A stretch of DNA of 64,000 bases from Brachypodium distachyon (Eukaryota; Streptophyta; Magnoliopsida; Poales; Poaceae): positions 32,636,737 through 32,700,736 of the forward strand of contig NC_016133.3 of assembly GCF_000005505.3 (NCBI RefSeq), given 5' to 3'. Made by a program: the position numbers and the translations under genes. Below the pieces are notes generated by a model, which worked only from the letters and a program-made list of their open reading frames with translations, ran no database searches and was not told the DNA's origin. Of the stretch, positions 31,433-43,369 are shown in pieces (positions within the stretch are counted from its first letter, which is position 1; every line of letters starts with the position of its first letter).

Positions 31433-32617
31433 TACTCGAGTGTGTTCCTCTCTTTTACTACATGCGCCTCTAGCTCGCATGCATCAGACAAAAGCCTCAA
31501 ACATGCTGAGGGAGTTCTACTATGATAACCTCAAAGGTAGTAAAATAAATCCTTAAAACAAGTGCAACAGTTAGTTATGAAGATCGAAGTCAACATCAGA
31601 GACAGTGGTGTTGACACTTCAAAATTTCGACACGGAGCTCAGCACCATGGATCATGCAGGCCAGCTCTCAAAACGCCGATCGCCCACAAAACTGTTAAGT
31701 TTAATATGCTAATTGGTGTTTAGCGATCAAATTTGATTAATGTTTTACGCTAGATTATATTTAACTAAGCATCTAGAAGAAGAGGATATTTTTGTCGACA
31801 TAAACGGAGGAAGACGCCACGGTACTTTCTCAGACGACAGTCACGACATCTCGAATCTAATCACATCGAGGAAACCTTTTAGCAGCCTTTCACGTCGCCC
31901 GGCCCCTGCCCCCGGCAACCGGGCGCGCGGCACCGAGCATGAACAGATGAATCAGATTCGTCATGCCGGCCAGGCCGACGACGATAGTAGTACAGCTTTG
32001 CGTCACTTCGTCCGTGACCCAAGCCTGAAGCGAAGGCAGGGTCACCACTAGCTACGCCGCGGACAAAGAAATTGCTCAAAGCCGCTTTGGCCGGCCTCGA
32101 CAAGGACGGGCGGAGCGCTCCAGCGCCACACGGTGCGCTGCGCGGGGCCACGCGATTCGGGCACGGGCTCTCTCTCTCGGCTCCGCGGTGCGCCGAAAGG
32201 GCCACTTGCTGAATGCCGAGACGGGGCGACCCGGCCGGGCGAGATAGCACCCAACAGGCAACAGGGCACGCTGCGACACGGTGAGGCGACGGCTCCTTTC
32301 GTTTTTCATCGTTGGGCGTTATTTTGGAGATTTGTTCTGTCTCGTGGTGGTGGAAACGGCAAGTTTTCGTCTCGACCTTGGAGATTTTTCCCGTGTTCTG
32401 GATCGCTCGTCGGACTTGACGAAGAGGGTTTGACCACCCACGGGGACGAACTTTCGCTCCCGTCCGGGCAGATTTTTAATGACGCGTGGACCATAAAAAT
32501 ACACCGAGTATCTGAGTATGCTCCGAACGAGCAGCCTGCTATCAGTGCGAACAGGTTTGCCACGGGATCCGTTTATTAATCCACCGAAGTGAAAGTCAGC
32601 AGTAGTACTAATTTTTT
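31433..32617. other. Intergenic, with a GC-rich island at 31900-32300
   Basis: Open frames on both strands of the GC-rich island are mutual shadows with Arg/Pro/Ala/Ser composition and no domain. No introns or TATA could be tied to them. Nothing supported. Confidence 0.45.
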
Positions 32618-32620
32618 TTA

Positions 32621-33010
32621 GAACAACTCCAATGGGATCCCTAAATTTTGTCCAAAAATGTCTTTTTTTATCATTTTGAGGAGCAATCCACATCACCCAA
32701 CCACATTCCCAAATTTCTCTCCCAAATTAACTTTTCCTTCTCTTTATCTTTTCTTCTCTCCTTTTTATTTTTTCTTCTCATTTTTCCATCTCTTTTTGTG
32801 GGGCCGGAGCGAACAAAAGAGAGCACTGGACAATGTCCGGACACTCCAAACCTCTCCCAAATTTGAGGCAAGTTTGGAGATGTGTCCGAACAAACATGAC
32901 ATTTTGTTCGTTTAGGGAATACCATTGAGAGATGATTTTGAGAGCAAAATGTCCATATCCCTCAAATAGGACATTTGTGATAACTTTGGGGGATGTCATT
33001 AGAGATGTTC
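32621..33010. mobile_element. Tourist-like MITE (390 bp), complete copy
   Basis: GAACAACTCCAATGGGATCC at the left and the inverse of GTCATTAGAGATGTTC at the right; TTA target duplications at 32618-32620 and 33011-33013. Same family as the interrupted copy at 6218-7103. Confidence 0.9.
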
Positions 33011-33013
33011 TTA

Positions 33014-33060
33014 CTCCCTCCGATGCAAATTCAATCAAGTCATTTATTTTCGAAGGGAGT
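33014..33060. mobile_element. Short Stowaway derivative abutting the Tourist MITE
   Basis: CTCCCTCCGATGCAAATTC to TTTTCGAAGGGAGT, 47 bp, flanked by TA. Its left TA lies inside the TTA duplication of the neighbouring Tourist element. Confidence 0.7.
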
Positions 33061-33439
33061 TATTTTCGGACATTTGTTCTTTTTTTAGTGTGCTTCCCTT
33101 GCAGATGTACGAATTCACGCTCATTTTAAGCACAACTTGCCAGATGATGAATACTCTGTATGAATCAAGCATAGATGCGGTTCCCGGTCTTTGCACTACG
33201 CAGCACGTCAGTACCTCAGTCTCATTCACCTACGAATCATCAGGAGGAAAACACTCCATACAGCGAGAGGGGTCAGAGGGAGAAGGAGAGACGTAAGTGC
33301 AAACCTTGGGCGATGATGACCTCACCCTCTATGTCGCACCGCTGTACTCGTACACCGACACCAAACACCCCCCATCGATTCATTGAACCTGGACGAGTTC
33401 CAGTCCGCTCCTAGCCTCCTTCGCAGCTTCATCAGCCTC

Positions 33440-33627
33440 TCCAGCCAGCTGTCTATAAAAGCCGGCACAGCCAGAGGGAGATCCAAACCAAATCATCAAA
33501 TTAAAACCCGGCACGATCAAACCTTTGCTTCTACGCACCAGCTGTCTTGAGCATCGTAATACTATACCAGCCAAGAGCGAGCTAGCTAGCTAGCTCCGAG
33601 AATCTAGGAGAGGCATAATTAGAAGGA
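33440..33627 (+). promoter_or_regulatory. Core promoter and 5'-UTR of the LSU-like gene
   Basis: TGTCTATAAAAGCCGGC gives a strong TATA box at 33455-33460. The leader of about 140 bases has no upstream ATG in a good context and includes GAGCTAGCTAGCTAGCTC just before the gene. Confidence 0.75.
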
Positions 33628-33930
33628 ATGGCGAGGAAGGCGGCCACGGAGAGCAAGATGAGCTCGGACGAGGTTGCGAGGGCGGTGGCGGAGGCGGAGG
33701 CCCGGGAGGAGCGGCTGCGGCGGGAGCTGGAGGCGGCGCTGGCGCGGGTGGCGGTGGCGGAGGAGGCCGAGGAGCGGCTGTGCGTGCAGCTGGGCGAGCT
33801 GGAAGCAGAGGCCATGGCGCAGGCCGTCGAGTACCAGCAGCACGTCAGGGAGCTCTCCGAGAGGCTCGCCTTCATGGACGGCGTCCTCAGGTCCTCCGGC
33901 CTCCACGCCGTGGCCGCCGGCATGGACTAG
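33628..33930 (+). CDS. LSU-like protein (RESPONSE TO LOW SULFUR family), small coiled coil
   Basis: 100-residue intronless protein, nearly all charged helix: EVARAVAEAEAREERLRREL, then the family core VAVAEEAEERLCVQLGELEA, then EAMAQAVEYQQHVRELSERL and the end GVLRSSGLHAVAAGMD. The VAEEAEERLC-x-QL-x-ELE core with a following leucine-heptad helix, the size of about 95-110 residues and the lack of introns are what plant LSU proteins show. In Arabidopsis these are induced by sulfur shortage and other stresses and act as protein-protein hubs in cytosol and nucleus; that role is carried over by family, not seen here. The ATG at 33628 (GGAATGGCG) is in a good plant context. The codon use is very GC-rich, normal for grass single-exon genes. 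Confidence 0.8.
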   Translation: MARKAATESKMSSDEVARAVAEAEAREERLRRELEAALARVAVAEEAEERLCVQLGELEAEAMAQAVEYQQHVRELSERLAFMDGVLRSSGLHAVAAGMD

Positions 33931-35590
33931 CTGTCCATGTTCTCCTTCTTCCTTACTCCTTAAACTTACCTTGAGTAAGAAGGGTCATGGCGAGACTGTA
34001 CAGATTTCTTCTTTTCCATTTCTGCGAGGCTGGGCAACGCGTGTATTTTCATGTCAAACCTGTGCGTGGTGTGTGTACGTAGGATGTACATTTTTTCTTG
34101 AGACGCGTCATTTGTGTAGTACTTAGTCCAATTTAATCTCTTCGAGAGCATCAAAATTAATATTGCCCTGATCATGTGTAATAATCTGTCTTTTTTTTAT
34201 TTGCGATCGTGTAACCCATCTGTGTTGACGCATGCAATGATCATCTAAACTTACACGCAACGCCTTCCTTGCATATCAGTGAGGTGATCCTGAAGCTTGC
34301 GATTGGCCTTTTAATTTCCCGGAATACCGGCAAGGCCGTTAAAGTGAAACGGGGAAACTGGCCGGGAGTCGAGAACGCCGAAACCTCAGCTTCGCCTTGG
34401 AAAATTTGGCCAAATACTTATTGACTCACATCTTGTAAGGATTGAACTTGAATTAAAGTTGAACAGTTCAATCATTTGAATCGACCGCACGACATTAAGA
34501 GGAACGAGACGTCTGACACGGAACAGAAAACGACTGCGCCAGCCGCTAAATCAAACAACAAATGAAAATAAGGAAACGGCCGAGATTGAGCAACATCGAT
34601 CATCCAGAACAGAGTTGACTGATTTAATGTTGTTGGAATATAAAAGAAAACGGAGAGGCATATCTCCCCCTCCTGATCACGGACCTTTGCATCCTGGAAA
34701 TTAGCAAGCTTATAGGTAACTGGTTGGGTGTGAAATGGACAAATAGTCGAGCTCACCAGAAAACAGGACATTTTCACGGAGTTCCAGAGGATACCATGAA
34801 CGGTGGAAGTGTAGGAGTACAAGCTAGCTGACCCGACCCTGTTTCAAAACAGGGTGACTTCATCTTTAATCAGGAGTAGTGCATTCAGACGCGAACCTGG
34901 AAGGAGGGAAACGTCCTTGTCTGCACTCTGCAGAAAAGTTAAAAAAATATCACTGGTCAAAAAAAAAGTTGAAAGAAAATCAATCGGTAAAATCTTCTGC
35001 ACAACTTCTAAATTCAACGGAACAACAAACGGCACGACAGATGTAAATTCCTCTCCGACTTTAGGATATTATAGAGTTGACAAAGACCAACAGTACGTAA
35101 AGCACATCACAAAGAGTCTGCGACCCCGCCATATAACAGGCTTTTTTCTTTGTGGTGCCGGGATTGCTCGTTGCTACACGCACCTCACCAGAAAAGCATC
35201 ATATCGTGTATGAAGATGTCATAACACAAGTTTATGTCGGCAATCATAAAAAAAAGAATATCCAAGCATCATGGAAAGAATATTCTCCAGTCAGTAGATT
35301 ATTGGCATGGCTAAACAAAACGTTTATCCATGACCTTGTTTAGAACACATATTCAGGTATAGCACCAAACAAAAACATAGTGGAGTACCATCTTTGTCAA
35401 ATAACTGTAGCAACCTATTGCTCAGAGCGACAGAGCAGTAGCAGCACGGTGACTAAGGCGAGCCCTTTTCGTTACTCCTATAAAAATCCCATGTGTATTT
35501 TTCTTTCTTTTACAAAACATTTGTGCATGTGTGGAGATTCCAATAGATGTCCATGTCCTCTTCTCCCACCTACTCCTAATTCAGTTGAAC
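33931..35590. other. Intergenic, downstream of the LSU-like gene
   Basis: 3'-UTR of the LSU-like gene (to about 34200), then unremarkable AT-rich sequence. Open frames at 34472-34822 (minus) and 34854-35213 (plus) show no domain. No gene supported. Confidence 0.45.
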
Positions 35591-35594
35591 TGGA

Positions 35595-35894
35595 TATGTA
35601 CAACCAAGGAGTGTAAAAACTATAGGAATCCTAGCCACACAAGCTTGGGCATGTGCAAGGTTTAAATTCTGAAGTGTAGTTATGGCTACATTAGATGAAC
35701 CAAACCGGGCAAAAATACAACCTACTTTCAGTTACAACCAAATTGTATGTACAAGGCGTGTAAACCTATAGGATTCCTAGCCACACAAGCTTGGGCATGT
35801 GCAATGTTTCAATTTTAAAGTGTAGTTATAGCTACATTCAATCATGAACCAAACCGTGCAAAAATACAACCTACTTTCTATTACAACCAAATTG
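35595..35894. repeat. Tandem duplication of about 151 bp
   Basis: Two diverged copies starting TATGTACAA at 35595 and 35746, both with TCCTAGCCACACAAGCTTGG, TGTAGTTAT-GCTACATT and CAAAAATACAACCTACTTTC. Period about 151, with several small indels. Confidence 0.9.
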
Positions 35895-36408
35895 ATTACT
35901 ATAATTTCGTCTAGAAAAAGATGCGATGATTCCAGCACAAATGTTGGTGCTGCCCTAGATATGATATCTCCACTGAGTGGTATGGTTCACAGCTCCATGT
36001 GACATTCCTCATTGAAGCAAGGATTACTTTTATACATTAGAGGTTACTGAATCAGTCAGGGCAAGACTTACATCAATATGTAACGAACAAAGGCAGCCAG
36101 CGATACTGAGTGAGATAGTGATACCGAGTGAGATAGATGCATTCAGAATACTTCATATATACGATAACATTAGAAACAAATGACATGCTAATGCACAAGA
36201 TAACGAGTCATCAAGTATTAGCTGAGCATTCTAAAGAATAGCAAAATTTAATTTTGACACATCAAAGCAGAAAAAGGTGATTGCTCTACTAAAAGTACGA
36301 ACAAATGATTATCAGATTTCATAGGGACACATGGAATGTAGTATACATATACATACTGTATATAGGTAAGCCCAACTATAACCGGCATGTCATCATATGT
36401 TGTGCTCT

Positions 36409-39400
36409 TCATAAAAGAGGCTGGGCTCTTGTGAAAACAAAAACCCCACCACCACCAACTGATCGCCCCAGGAGCATATCACGGTCAAGGTAAGAAAGAT
36501 AGTATAATCCTCCAGGTGATCGTCTGACATCAAATTCAGTTTCAAACATTTAAAACAAAGAGAGCAATAAAGGAAATAAAGTAAACTGGTAAAACTACCT
36601 TTCAGGGCCGTTGACAGGAACTTGAGCTCGAAAAGTTTTAAGGAACTGCAATATCTGCATGAACAGATTCAATGCAATGAAGCTCTTGTATCATGGTTGA
36701 TGAATCAGATTTTTGTTTTTTGGTAACAAACATGTTGAAAGTGAAACACTGTCCTAAATGCAATTATTTCTCGTCTCATCCTTTACTTTTGGGACAGAAA
36801 AGCAATAAGTAACATTTCATATATACCATTTTATGTGGCAACTAGCAGTTCTCAATTATTTTTTCTCGGACACGCTGCAACACGTTTCATTTTGTATTAG
36901 ACGAACAACACCAAGACGGTGCAAAAGCTGACTAGGGTAAACCTGCCAAACCAAAAAGAACCAAGATGCCAAAGGCAAAAAAAGTAAAGCACTACTGCAA
37001 GCGAAAATGGTTCTGAAAAGTCAAAACTATTATAAATGTCTAACGGAAACACCACATATGAACTACGGAGGAAGTTTGCAGCAAAAAAGGGTAACAACGC
37101 AAACAAGGGTAGTGTGCAAATTGGAAATGTTATATTCAGATATCCTGATATACCTGAAGACTAAAAAATGACCGAGGAAGTATAGCAGGAGCTATTAGTG
37201 CTTGTAGCTGCTCGCTAATCTTGATGTTTTCTACAGCAACCTGTTAAAATAAATGACAACAAGTAACATCATTAACAAGCCATACAGAAAAAGAGAAGGT
37301 AAAACACAGCAATCAAAGAAAACAAAGAAAGAGAACAAATGGTTAGGCATAAGCAAAATCTTAGATTAAGACGGTGCATGAAAATGCACACAATAAATGG
37401 CTTTCAGTATAAAAAATCCTGTACCCAAGGACACTGAAGTTGGAACTTAGAACTCAACTGTGATGATAACATTTTGTCAGAGATAATCCATCTGGTTATG
37501 TTCTAGCTGATGCGAAATGAATCATGGAGAATGCTAAGTTGTAACTGCTAATGTATTTCATATATAGCTTAGTTCCACCCTGCAGATGCATCACTCGAGC
37601 TACCTACCATTGCACAGCGAGCGTGTCATCACATCTATCTCCCTTTCCTACCATCACTGCCAATCTTTTATTTTAACACTTAATCAGTAAGTAACATATT
37701 TTTTAATAGAACAAATACCTCCTCGAACTGAAGAAATATGTTGCGCTTAGACAGAACATCAAATTTTGCAGAAACCATCAATGTTGCACCTTCTTGCTCC
37801 TATAGAGACCACTAAAATAATCAAATACAAAAGACTTAAGCCAAATGAGAAATGAGAATTGAAGACTAAAATAATGTTAACAGTACTTCTCGATGACATG
37901 CAAACAGGCTGAGATCATGCAAATTACATGAAACAAAAGATTAGTTTTATTTGACTTTAGTGCCCAAAACTACTATAGTGCACACTGCATAGCATAAACA
38001 AAACATGATTCTGTAAAGAGCAAATAACCGTATTTCTGAAAAGGGGACATCAGTAAGCATTCTGCAACAATCAATTCCCAAGTTGCTGGCTGCAAAGCTA
38101 AAAATCACCATATTTTCTATGTGCTCCACAATACTATTACAGTCGTACTCGTGCATATGATGAGCTGAAGCCTCTACTTAAGTATATCAACAACTTGTGT
38201 AGACCATGCTACATGCAGAGGAGCACCACTTTCTCTTACTATTCCATTAAATACTAAAGGAAGCCCTACTAGCTTGAAACTAGGGTACAGGTTAGCATGG
38301 GCACCATCCTTTTGCCGTTTTGCATGTTTGGCCATCCACCGTGAACACACACAAAACACAAACATGTACAATTTTGAGGTCCAGCTACAATTAAGAGATC
38401 ATTTTAAACCAACTGAAACCACATGATGACTAACATTACCAATTGTAGTGGAAAGTTAGTATAAAAGATCAACACCTCCAAGAAAGGATACAAACAAGAG
38501 ATACACCGCCCAATAACAGGTCTACCTCCAGCAAGTTCTCAATGCTCCACCGCACAACATTCCGCACAACTCCACCATCCGACCTATCCTTGCATTCGAA
38601 TTTCTGGTATATTTGCCCAATCTGCTCAAATTCAAAAGGATCACAGCACACACCATTAATTTGCTGAAGTGTCACAAATCAACTCATCATCAACCGCAAG
38701 CTTTCTATAGAATGTTTAAATGCACACGACAGAATTTAACAGAAGTTTCCACAGTACTTACTCTGTTTCTTTTTATCTGTACATGAAGCATAGGCAAGTC
38801 TTTTTCAAAATATCTATACATTTAGACTCCGAAAGCCTAATCAATCATTGTATAATTAACCATGTTTAGTTTCCCTAGACAAACAATTTTGATGCTATCA
38901 TCCTAGTATTGGCCTATTGGGTAAGGCAAGGTGGAGATGAGAATAGACTGGGAGAGGATTGAATGAATGACAAAATTAATTGCATGGAAGACCAAACATT
39001 GTCTCTCTATCTTATTTGGTCTGAGAAGTGTTGAATGTACAGATATTTAGAATAGAGGAAGTATATAACAATTCATACGCCAGTTGCTAAGGGTTGCATA
39101 TTGGCATTTGCAGTTGGTAATTGGAATGGAATTCTCAGGATGAACTAGAAAGCTGGAGGCAACACAACAGGCAGAGGCACCTGCAGGAGAGGGAGCCTGT
39201 CGGCCGCCTCGAACAGCACGAGCACGTCCGACGCCGACGTGTAGCACAGCCTCCAGGTCCCGTCGAGCGCCGCGAGGTCCAGCGGCGTCCCCTCCCCGGC
39301 GCCGAGCTCTTCCATGCACACCTGCACAACACCACCAACATGCACAGCACAGGCAATCAAATCGAAATCCCCAGCCGTTCCGGAACGCCGCGCGGGCGTA

Positions 39401-39803
39401 AATACGGTACCAGGAAGGAGCCAGGGCAGGATCCCGTCACGTACGATGGCCTCCTCGATGGCCGCGCGCTGGTCGGGGCCGGCCGCGGAGCCGCGCCCCG
39501 TCTCCTGCACCGCGCGCAGTAGCTCGTGCTTCCGCTCCTCCGTGTCCGCCTGCGAGCGAGCGAGCAGAGCGTCAGAGAGCGCGTGTAGGTGTAGCCAACC
39601 AGGGGGAACGAGGTCTTGTGAGAGGGGCTGAAGCGCGGCTGTACTGCGGTGAGCGGGGCAACGGCCGCGGCGGTGAGGATTGGAGGAGGGCTCCGCTGTA
39701 GGTGCCGCGGGCGGAGGCGGGCGTGTCTCTGAGGAGCCGAAAACGGCTGTGGTCGTGGAGGAGTGGTCTGGAACCGGCGGAGGGGAGCGGCGGCGAGCGC
39801 CAT
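36409..39803 (-). CDS. Plastid-lipid-associated protein (fibrillin), PAP10/FBN8-like
   Basis: Plastid lipid-binding protein of plastoglobules or thylakoids (PAP_fibrillin domain). Eight exons, minus strand: 39803-39645, 39549-39445, 39321-39181, 38621-38526, 37799-37719, 37240-37154, 36654-36599, 36523-36409; all have GT/AG and matching phases, giving 279 residues. Residues 1-53 are a basic, Ala/Pro-rich transit peptide (MALAAAPLRRFQTTPPRPQP). The domain follows: RAAIEEAIVCMEELGAG, LAALDGTWRLCYTSASDVLV, QIYQKFECKDRSDGGVVRNV, EGATLMVSAKFDVLSKRNIF, ISEQLQALIAPAILPRSFFS, and the C-terminal GGLYYLSYLDRDMLLGRSVG with GGGVFVFTRAQPLL. All lipocalin-like landmarks are present, so it looks functional. 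Exon 1's donor (GCA/GTACAG) is the least certain. I judge the PAP10-like subgroup from the TWRL-YTSASDV and RSVGGGGVF wording. Confidence 0.92.
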
Positions 39804-40400
39804 GTTTTTCTGCTGCGCTCTATTGGGCAGGAGCCGTGAATGGCCGATCTGTTGCCGTTGGCCAGAGATGCATCCCCGTCGCCTCGCCTGCTGTCGTGTC
39901 GTCACCACCCATCCAGGATCGGACGGCCGAGCTTCAATTCTCGCCGTACGACCCGACCCTGACGAGCCACGTACATATACATGAAACTCGCTTTTGAATT
40001 TGAAAGCGCATTTCGTCTTGATCATTTTCTTTCGGAGTGCAGTGGCACTTTGAATAAGCAGCAAATGACACTTATTTTATCCAGAATTGCATGCTAATTG
40101 GAGTACGACTCATCAACTCACAAGGTAATCATTAAAAGAGAAGTATCAACGAGACTTGACGCAAGAGAAAACTTTACTCTGGATATTATTTCCTCAAGAA
40201 GCAGGAGTACAATCATGGCCCAAGCTCTTTTACAGGGTGAAATGAAACTTCATAACAAGATAAGTTTGTGTACAAAGCAAGCTTGTCGGATTGGCGACAA
40301 ACAAATCTCTTATTAGAGACATTCAGAGAGGTTTCCACAAATCCCAGATGGTGGTTTCTCGAGTCAATTTTTCCAAAACAATGCAAATCAAGAGTGGGGC
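39804..40400. other. Promoter side of the fibrillin gene
   Basis: Should hold the fibrillin promoter (minus strand). No clear TATA box was found near 39840-39900. Otherwise no feature seen. Confidence 0.4.
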
Positions 40401-40610
40401 CGCTGCTGGTTTTCTCCAGTAAGAGTTTCGAAGTTTCAGTGGCTTCAGACTGGCCCTTGTTTGAATAGTTTCAAGCCTATTTACTGCCTCTCCAAACGCA
40501 GCAGCAATGCAATGTCGAAAGTCGGTAGCTGCTGTTGGGTCTTCTCCAGTATAAGTTTCGAAATTTCAGTGCCACTGGCCCTTGTTTGAATAGTTTCAAG
40601 CCTCTTTGCT
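40401..40610. repeat. Tandem duplication, period about 127 bp
   Basis: GTTTTCTCCAGTAAGAGTTTCGAAG-like words at 40408 recur at about 40536 (TCTTCTCCAGTATAAGTTTC), and CTGGCCCTTGTTTGAATAGTTTCAAGCC-like words at 40450 recur at about 40577. The copies differ by indels. It may lie in a 3'-UTR of the gene to the right. Confidence 0.85.
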
Positions 40611-40779
40611 GCTGATTTTTGTTCTGCAGAATGCACAGGATAAGGCTTCGTAAAGGTAGTAGCAAACAGACCTCATCAAGAACCGAACAAACAGCACTAC
40701 AGCCATTACCTGAAAAGCATGGTGAGGCAGAACACTTCGAGGGTACCTCGCCGATACAACTCTGCTGCAAACGACTTCA

Positions 40780-41160
40780 ATAATCTTCTTGAGTAGCTCT
40801 TGCCTCCATGACCCACGGTTTGAAAAGAACAGCAGACCAGAAGGTCACCTGCACAAGCAAAAGAAACAAGTGAACACTTGTATGAACAAAATAAAACAAC
40901 TTAACAAAGGGAAAATTATACGAAAAACAAAAACATTTACAGAAAAAGTTAGCACCTGGATGGCCCTGCAAAACAGAAAAAGGTGAGTGCAAGAAGCAAA
41001 TAAATAGAAAACAGGAAGAAGCAATATAAGTGGTAATAAGTAAATTTAAGCAAAACCTGCAAAACAGAAAGCATTTCATAGAAACAATTAAGCTTATGTG
41101 AACAAACCATAAATAACCCAGACTTCATCAGCACCCCTGCCATGAAAAGCATTCGCTATG
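40780..41160 (-). other. Possible 3'-UTR exons of the Cys/His protein gene
   Basis: Minus-strand signals look like splice sites: GCTTGTGCAG/GTGACC near 40850, and TTTTGCAG/GGCCATCCAG/GTGCTA near 40955-40975, framing a 10-base micro-exon. No coding frame connects them to a known domain, so they would be untranslated exons or a separate small transcript. Confidence 0.3.
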
Positions 41161-41635
41161 CAGGAAATTCAGTTAGTAAGTTCACACCGCAAAAAATTGG
41201 ATCAAATAATGTTCAACAGATATACATCATCGACCACGTCAAGCAAATTTGCATAGCTCGACCGCACAAAAATGAGTTAGATGATTAACATTAAGAGAAC
41301 ATAAGAAAGAAACGAGAACAATAATATAATGTTAGAGCAAACAAGATTACTGCACCAGAGGTAAATGATCTAAACGGTAATAGCAGACGATTATCTCAAA
41401 ATACTACGTAATTAGAATAGGCTGTTCAATCGAAGTTACGATTACAACAAGGTTCCACGAAAATGAACTGCTACTACATAGACATTTATTTATTGCCTCT
41501 AAGGAGTCTCATATCCCTTCATAAGTCTACAAAGAAGGAAGCCCTTATAGTTCCATCCTGTTAAAGAAGGGAAAATGGAGTAGAAAAATCCGCATAGGGT
41601 GGCTGGGGGAAGATAAGATGGAGGTCTCGTTAGCT

Positions 41636-42070
41636 CTAGCTCAGGTCCATGCCATCTCCAGCTTGGCTCGGTATCGGAGATGCGACGGAGTAGGATCTCT
41701 CAAAAGGGGAAGGATGCAGCTGTGCACCACGCCTGCGCTTAAAAGAAGAGCACCCTTCATGGCTGTCAACTTCATGCTTCCTACGGATCCCCCTCACTGC
41801 CTGCAACTCCAGTGGCGAGAGTGCGAACAACTGCCCGCTCACTCGGCAGAGCGAGCTGTGGTTGTCGTAGAGGATCCTCTGGTTACAGTTTTTGTCACAA
41901 ATGTGTGTCATTCCAGTCAGTTTGCAACGGTACATGTTTCCAAAGATGTGCTCATTCTGGCACCTCTTGTCACACTTGTGACTGGGGATTGGCCCTTCTG
42001 TGTTAAGAATAGTGGACATGAAAATCACATTGCTGGGCTCAGCAATCACAGATTTGCCAAGTACCTCCAT
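41636..42070 (-). CDS. Conserved-looking Cys/His-rich protein, function unknown
   Basis: 144-residue single coding exon. Start chosen at MEVLGKSVIAEPSNVIFMST (42070), the first ATG after a TTTGGGTTGCAG acceptor at 42132-42133. Core residues about 35-85: HKCDKRCQNEHIFGNMYRCK, LTGMTHICDKNCNQRILYDN, HSSLCRVSGQLFALSPLE. The spaced Cys and His (C-x3-C, H, C, H-x-C-x3-C, H-x3-C) suggest a zinc-binding module. After it comes a basic SSFKRRRGAQLHPSPFERSY and a short end GDGMDLS. The wording is far from random and I believe close homologues exist in other plants, without an assigned function that I can name. A GC-rich non-coding exon ends at 42895 with donor GCTG/GTAAGTGCC. Nuclear location is possible given KRRR. 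Confidence 0.75.
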   Translation of the reverse strand: MEVLGKSVIAEPSNVIFMSTILNTEGPIPSHKCDKRCQNEHIFGNMYRCKLTGMTHICDKNCNQRILYDNHSSLCRVSGQLFALSPLELQAVRGIRRKHEVDSHEGCSSFKRRRGAQLHPSPFERSYSVASPIPSQAGDGMDLS

Positions 42071-42131
42071 TGTTCTGCCGCAAGAAACCTGTTCACGGAC
42101 CCTTTTTTCTTGGTTCCTGGGATCGGTGTTT

Positions 42132-42894
42132 CTGCAACCCAAAACAGAATTTGCTTCAGAATTTTGTTTTGGAGCTTTTGCAAGCGGCCTGCGCGCTGAC
42201 AGTTCTTGCTGCTATTACTGAGCCAACTCATCAAAAAAATTACTGTAAAAATGATGCAATCTGGCGCAAATACCACTTAAACTGGCTCAACGGACAAATC
42301 TAGCATACAAGATCTATCAAAGATTTGCACTAATTCCCCAACAACTACATGCAGCATAAATCTTGAACATCTTTATGATTTCTGCATTCTGACATTACTA
42401 ACACGATTGACTAAATTCGTTCGCGCTTTAGCAGATTACTTCAGAACACCAAACCATAATTATGAAATCCTTTGGGTAACAAACCTGGCATCAAACCCCA
42501 GATAAATCCAAAAAGCCTAAAAGTCCCCAATATTTTAAATTCTCAGATAAAACAAAACCTAACTCAACAAGCTAGCACCTACCTCGGTTAAACCTATAGG
42601 TAAGTCAAAGCCTAACCGCTGCCCTTTTTCATTTTGCAATTTTACCAGATCTGAACAGGAAAACCCCCACCTACCGCACCAACCAGGACAAATCCGCAAT
42701 AAAATCGCCAGAAGCAGAGCATCGATAGAAATCGGCTCCGAGTCGAGCTCCCCCGGGGATCCAGATCGACCAAATCACACCCAAAAAATCCCCGCACGGC
42801 AACATACCGCCTCTCCTCGTCGGCACACCCCATAATCTCAAGAGAAAACCTCGTACAAACAAGGTAACATCGGGCAGAGACGATGGGCACTTAC
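42132..42894 (-). other. 5'-UTR intron of the Cys/His protein gene
   Basis: Donor GTAAGT at 42894-42889 and acceptor TTGCAG at 42137-42132, minus strand, with the expected T-rich tract upstream of the acceptor. An alternative exon inside it cannot be excluded. Confidence 0.6.
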
Positions 42895-43080
42895 CAGCAA
42901 AGCTCGAAGGCGGAGGAAGGGCGGGGCAGAATCGCAGAAACACGGAGAGCTTCGTCCTCTCCTCTCCCTCCTCTCTCCCCCTTCCCCCTCGCGTGGACCC
43001 GAGACACACGAACCTCTCGCAGAATCAGCAGCAACGCCCGGACGAAGTGGGGAGGGCGAGGGGTGGGTGCTCCATTTATA
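42895..43080 (-). promoter_or_regulatory. Non-coding first exon and promoter of the Cys/His protein gene
   Basis: C/T-rich leader on the minus strand (CTCTCTCC-type words) up to about 43010. A TATA-like TATAAATGGAGCACC lies at about 43081-43067 on the minus strand (from GGTGCTCCATTTATA on the plus strand), so the start site is probably near 43045. Confidence 0.6.
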
Positions 43081-43369
43081 GGATCTGTGGCCTTTCGAGA
43101 ATGACGAAAATGACCGTGGATTGCTCAGAAGTCGACACGGAGGACGGAGCTCACTGTCTGTCTTTACTTCTGCAGCTCGGCTCGGGTTGGCTCGGATTTC
43201 GGCTCAGTTACTCGTGAAGTAAACTGTTGTTTCGTTAATCGCATGCTACCTCGCGACATGATATCTTTATTCATCTTTATTTTGGAAAGAAAAGTCTTAC
43301 CGTGTTAAGAAATGAGAAATTCACAAATATTCTTATATATACATTTTGGAATATAGTATGAATTTGTTA

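Noticed and set aside
31879..32310. GC-rich frames that might be a gene
   Set aside because: Same DNA open on both strands, no motif, no start context or TATA.
35595..35894. CRISPR-like repeat array
   Set aside because: Only two long diverged copies without spacers, in a plant genome; simple tandem duplication.
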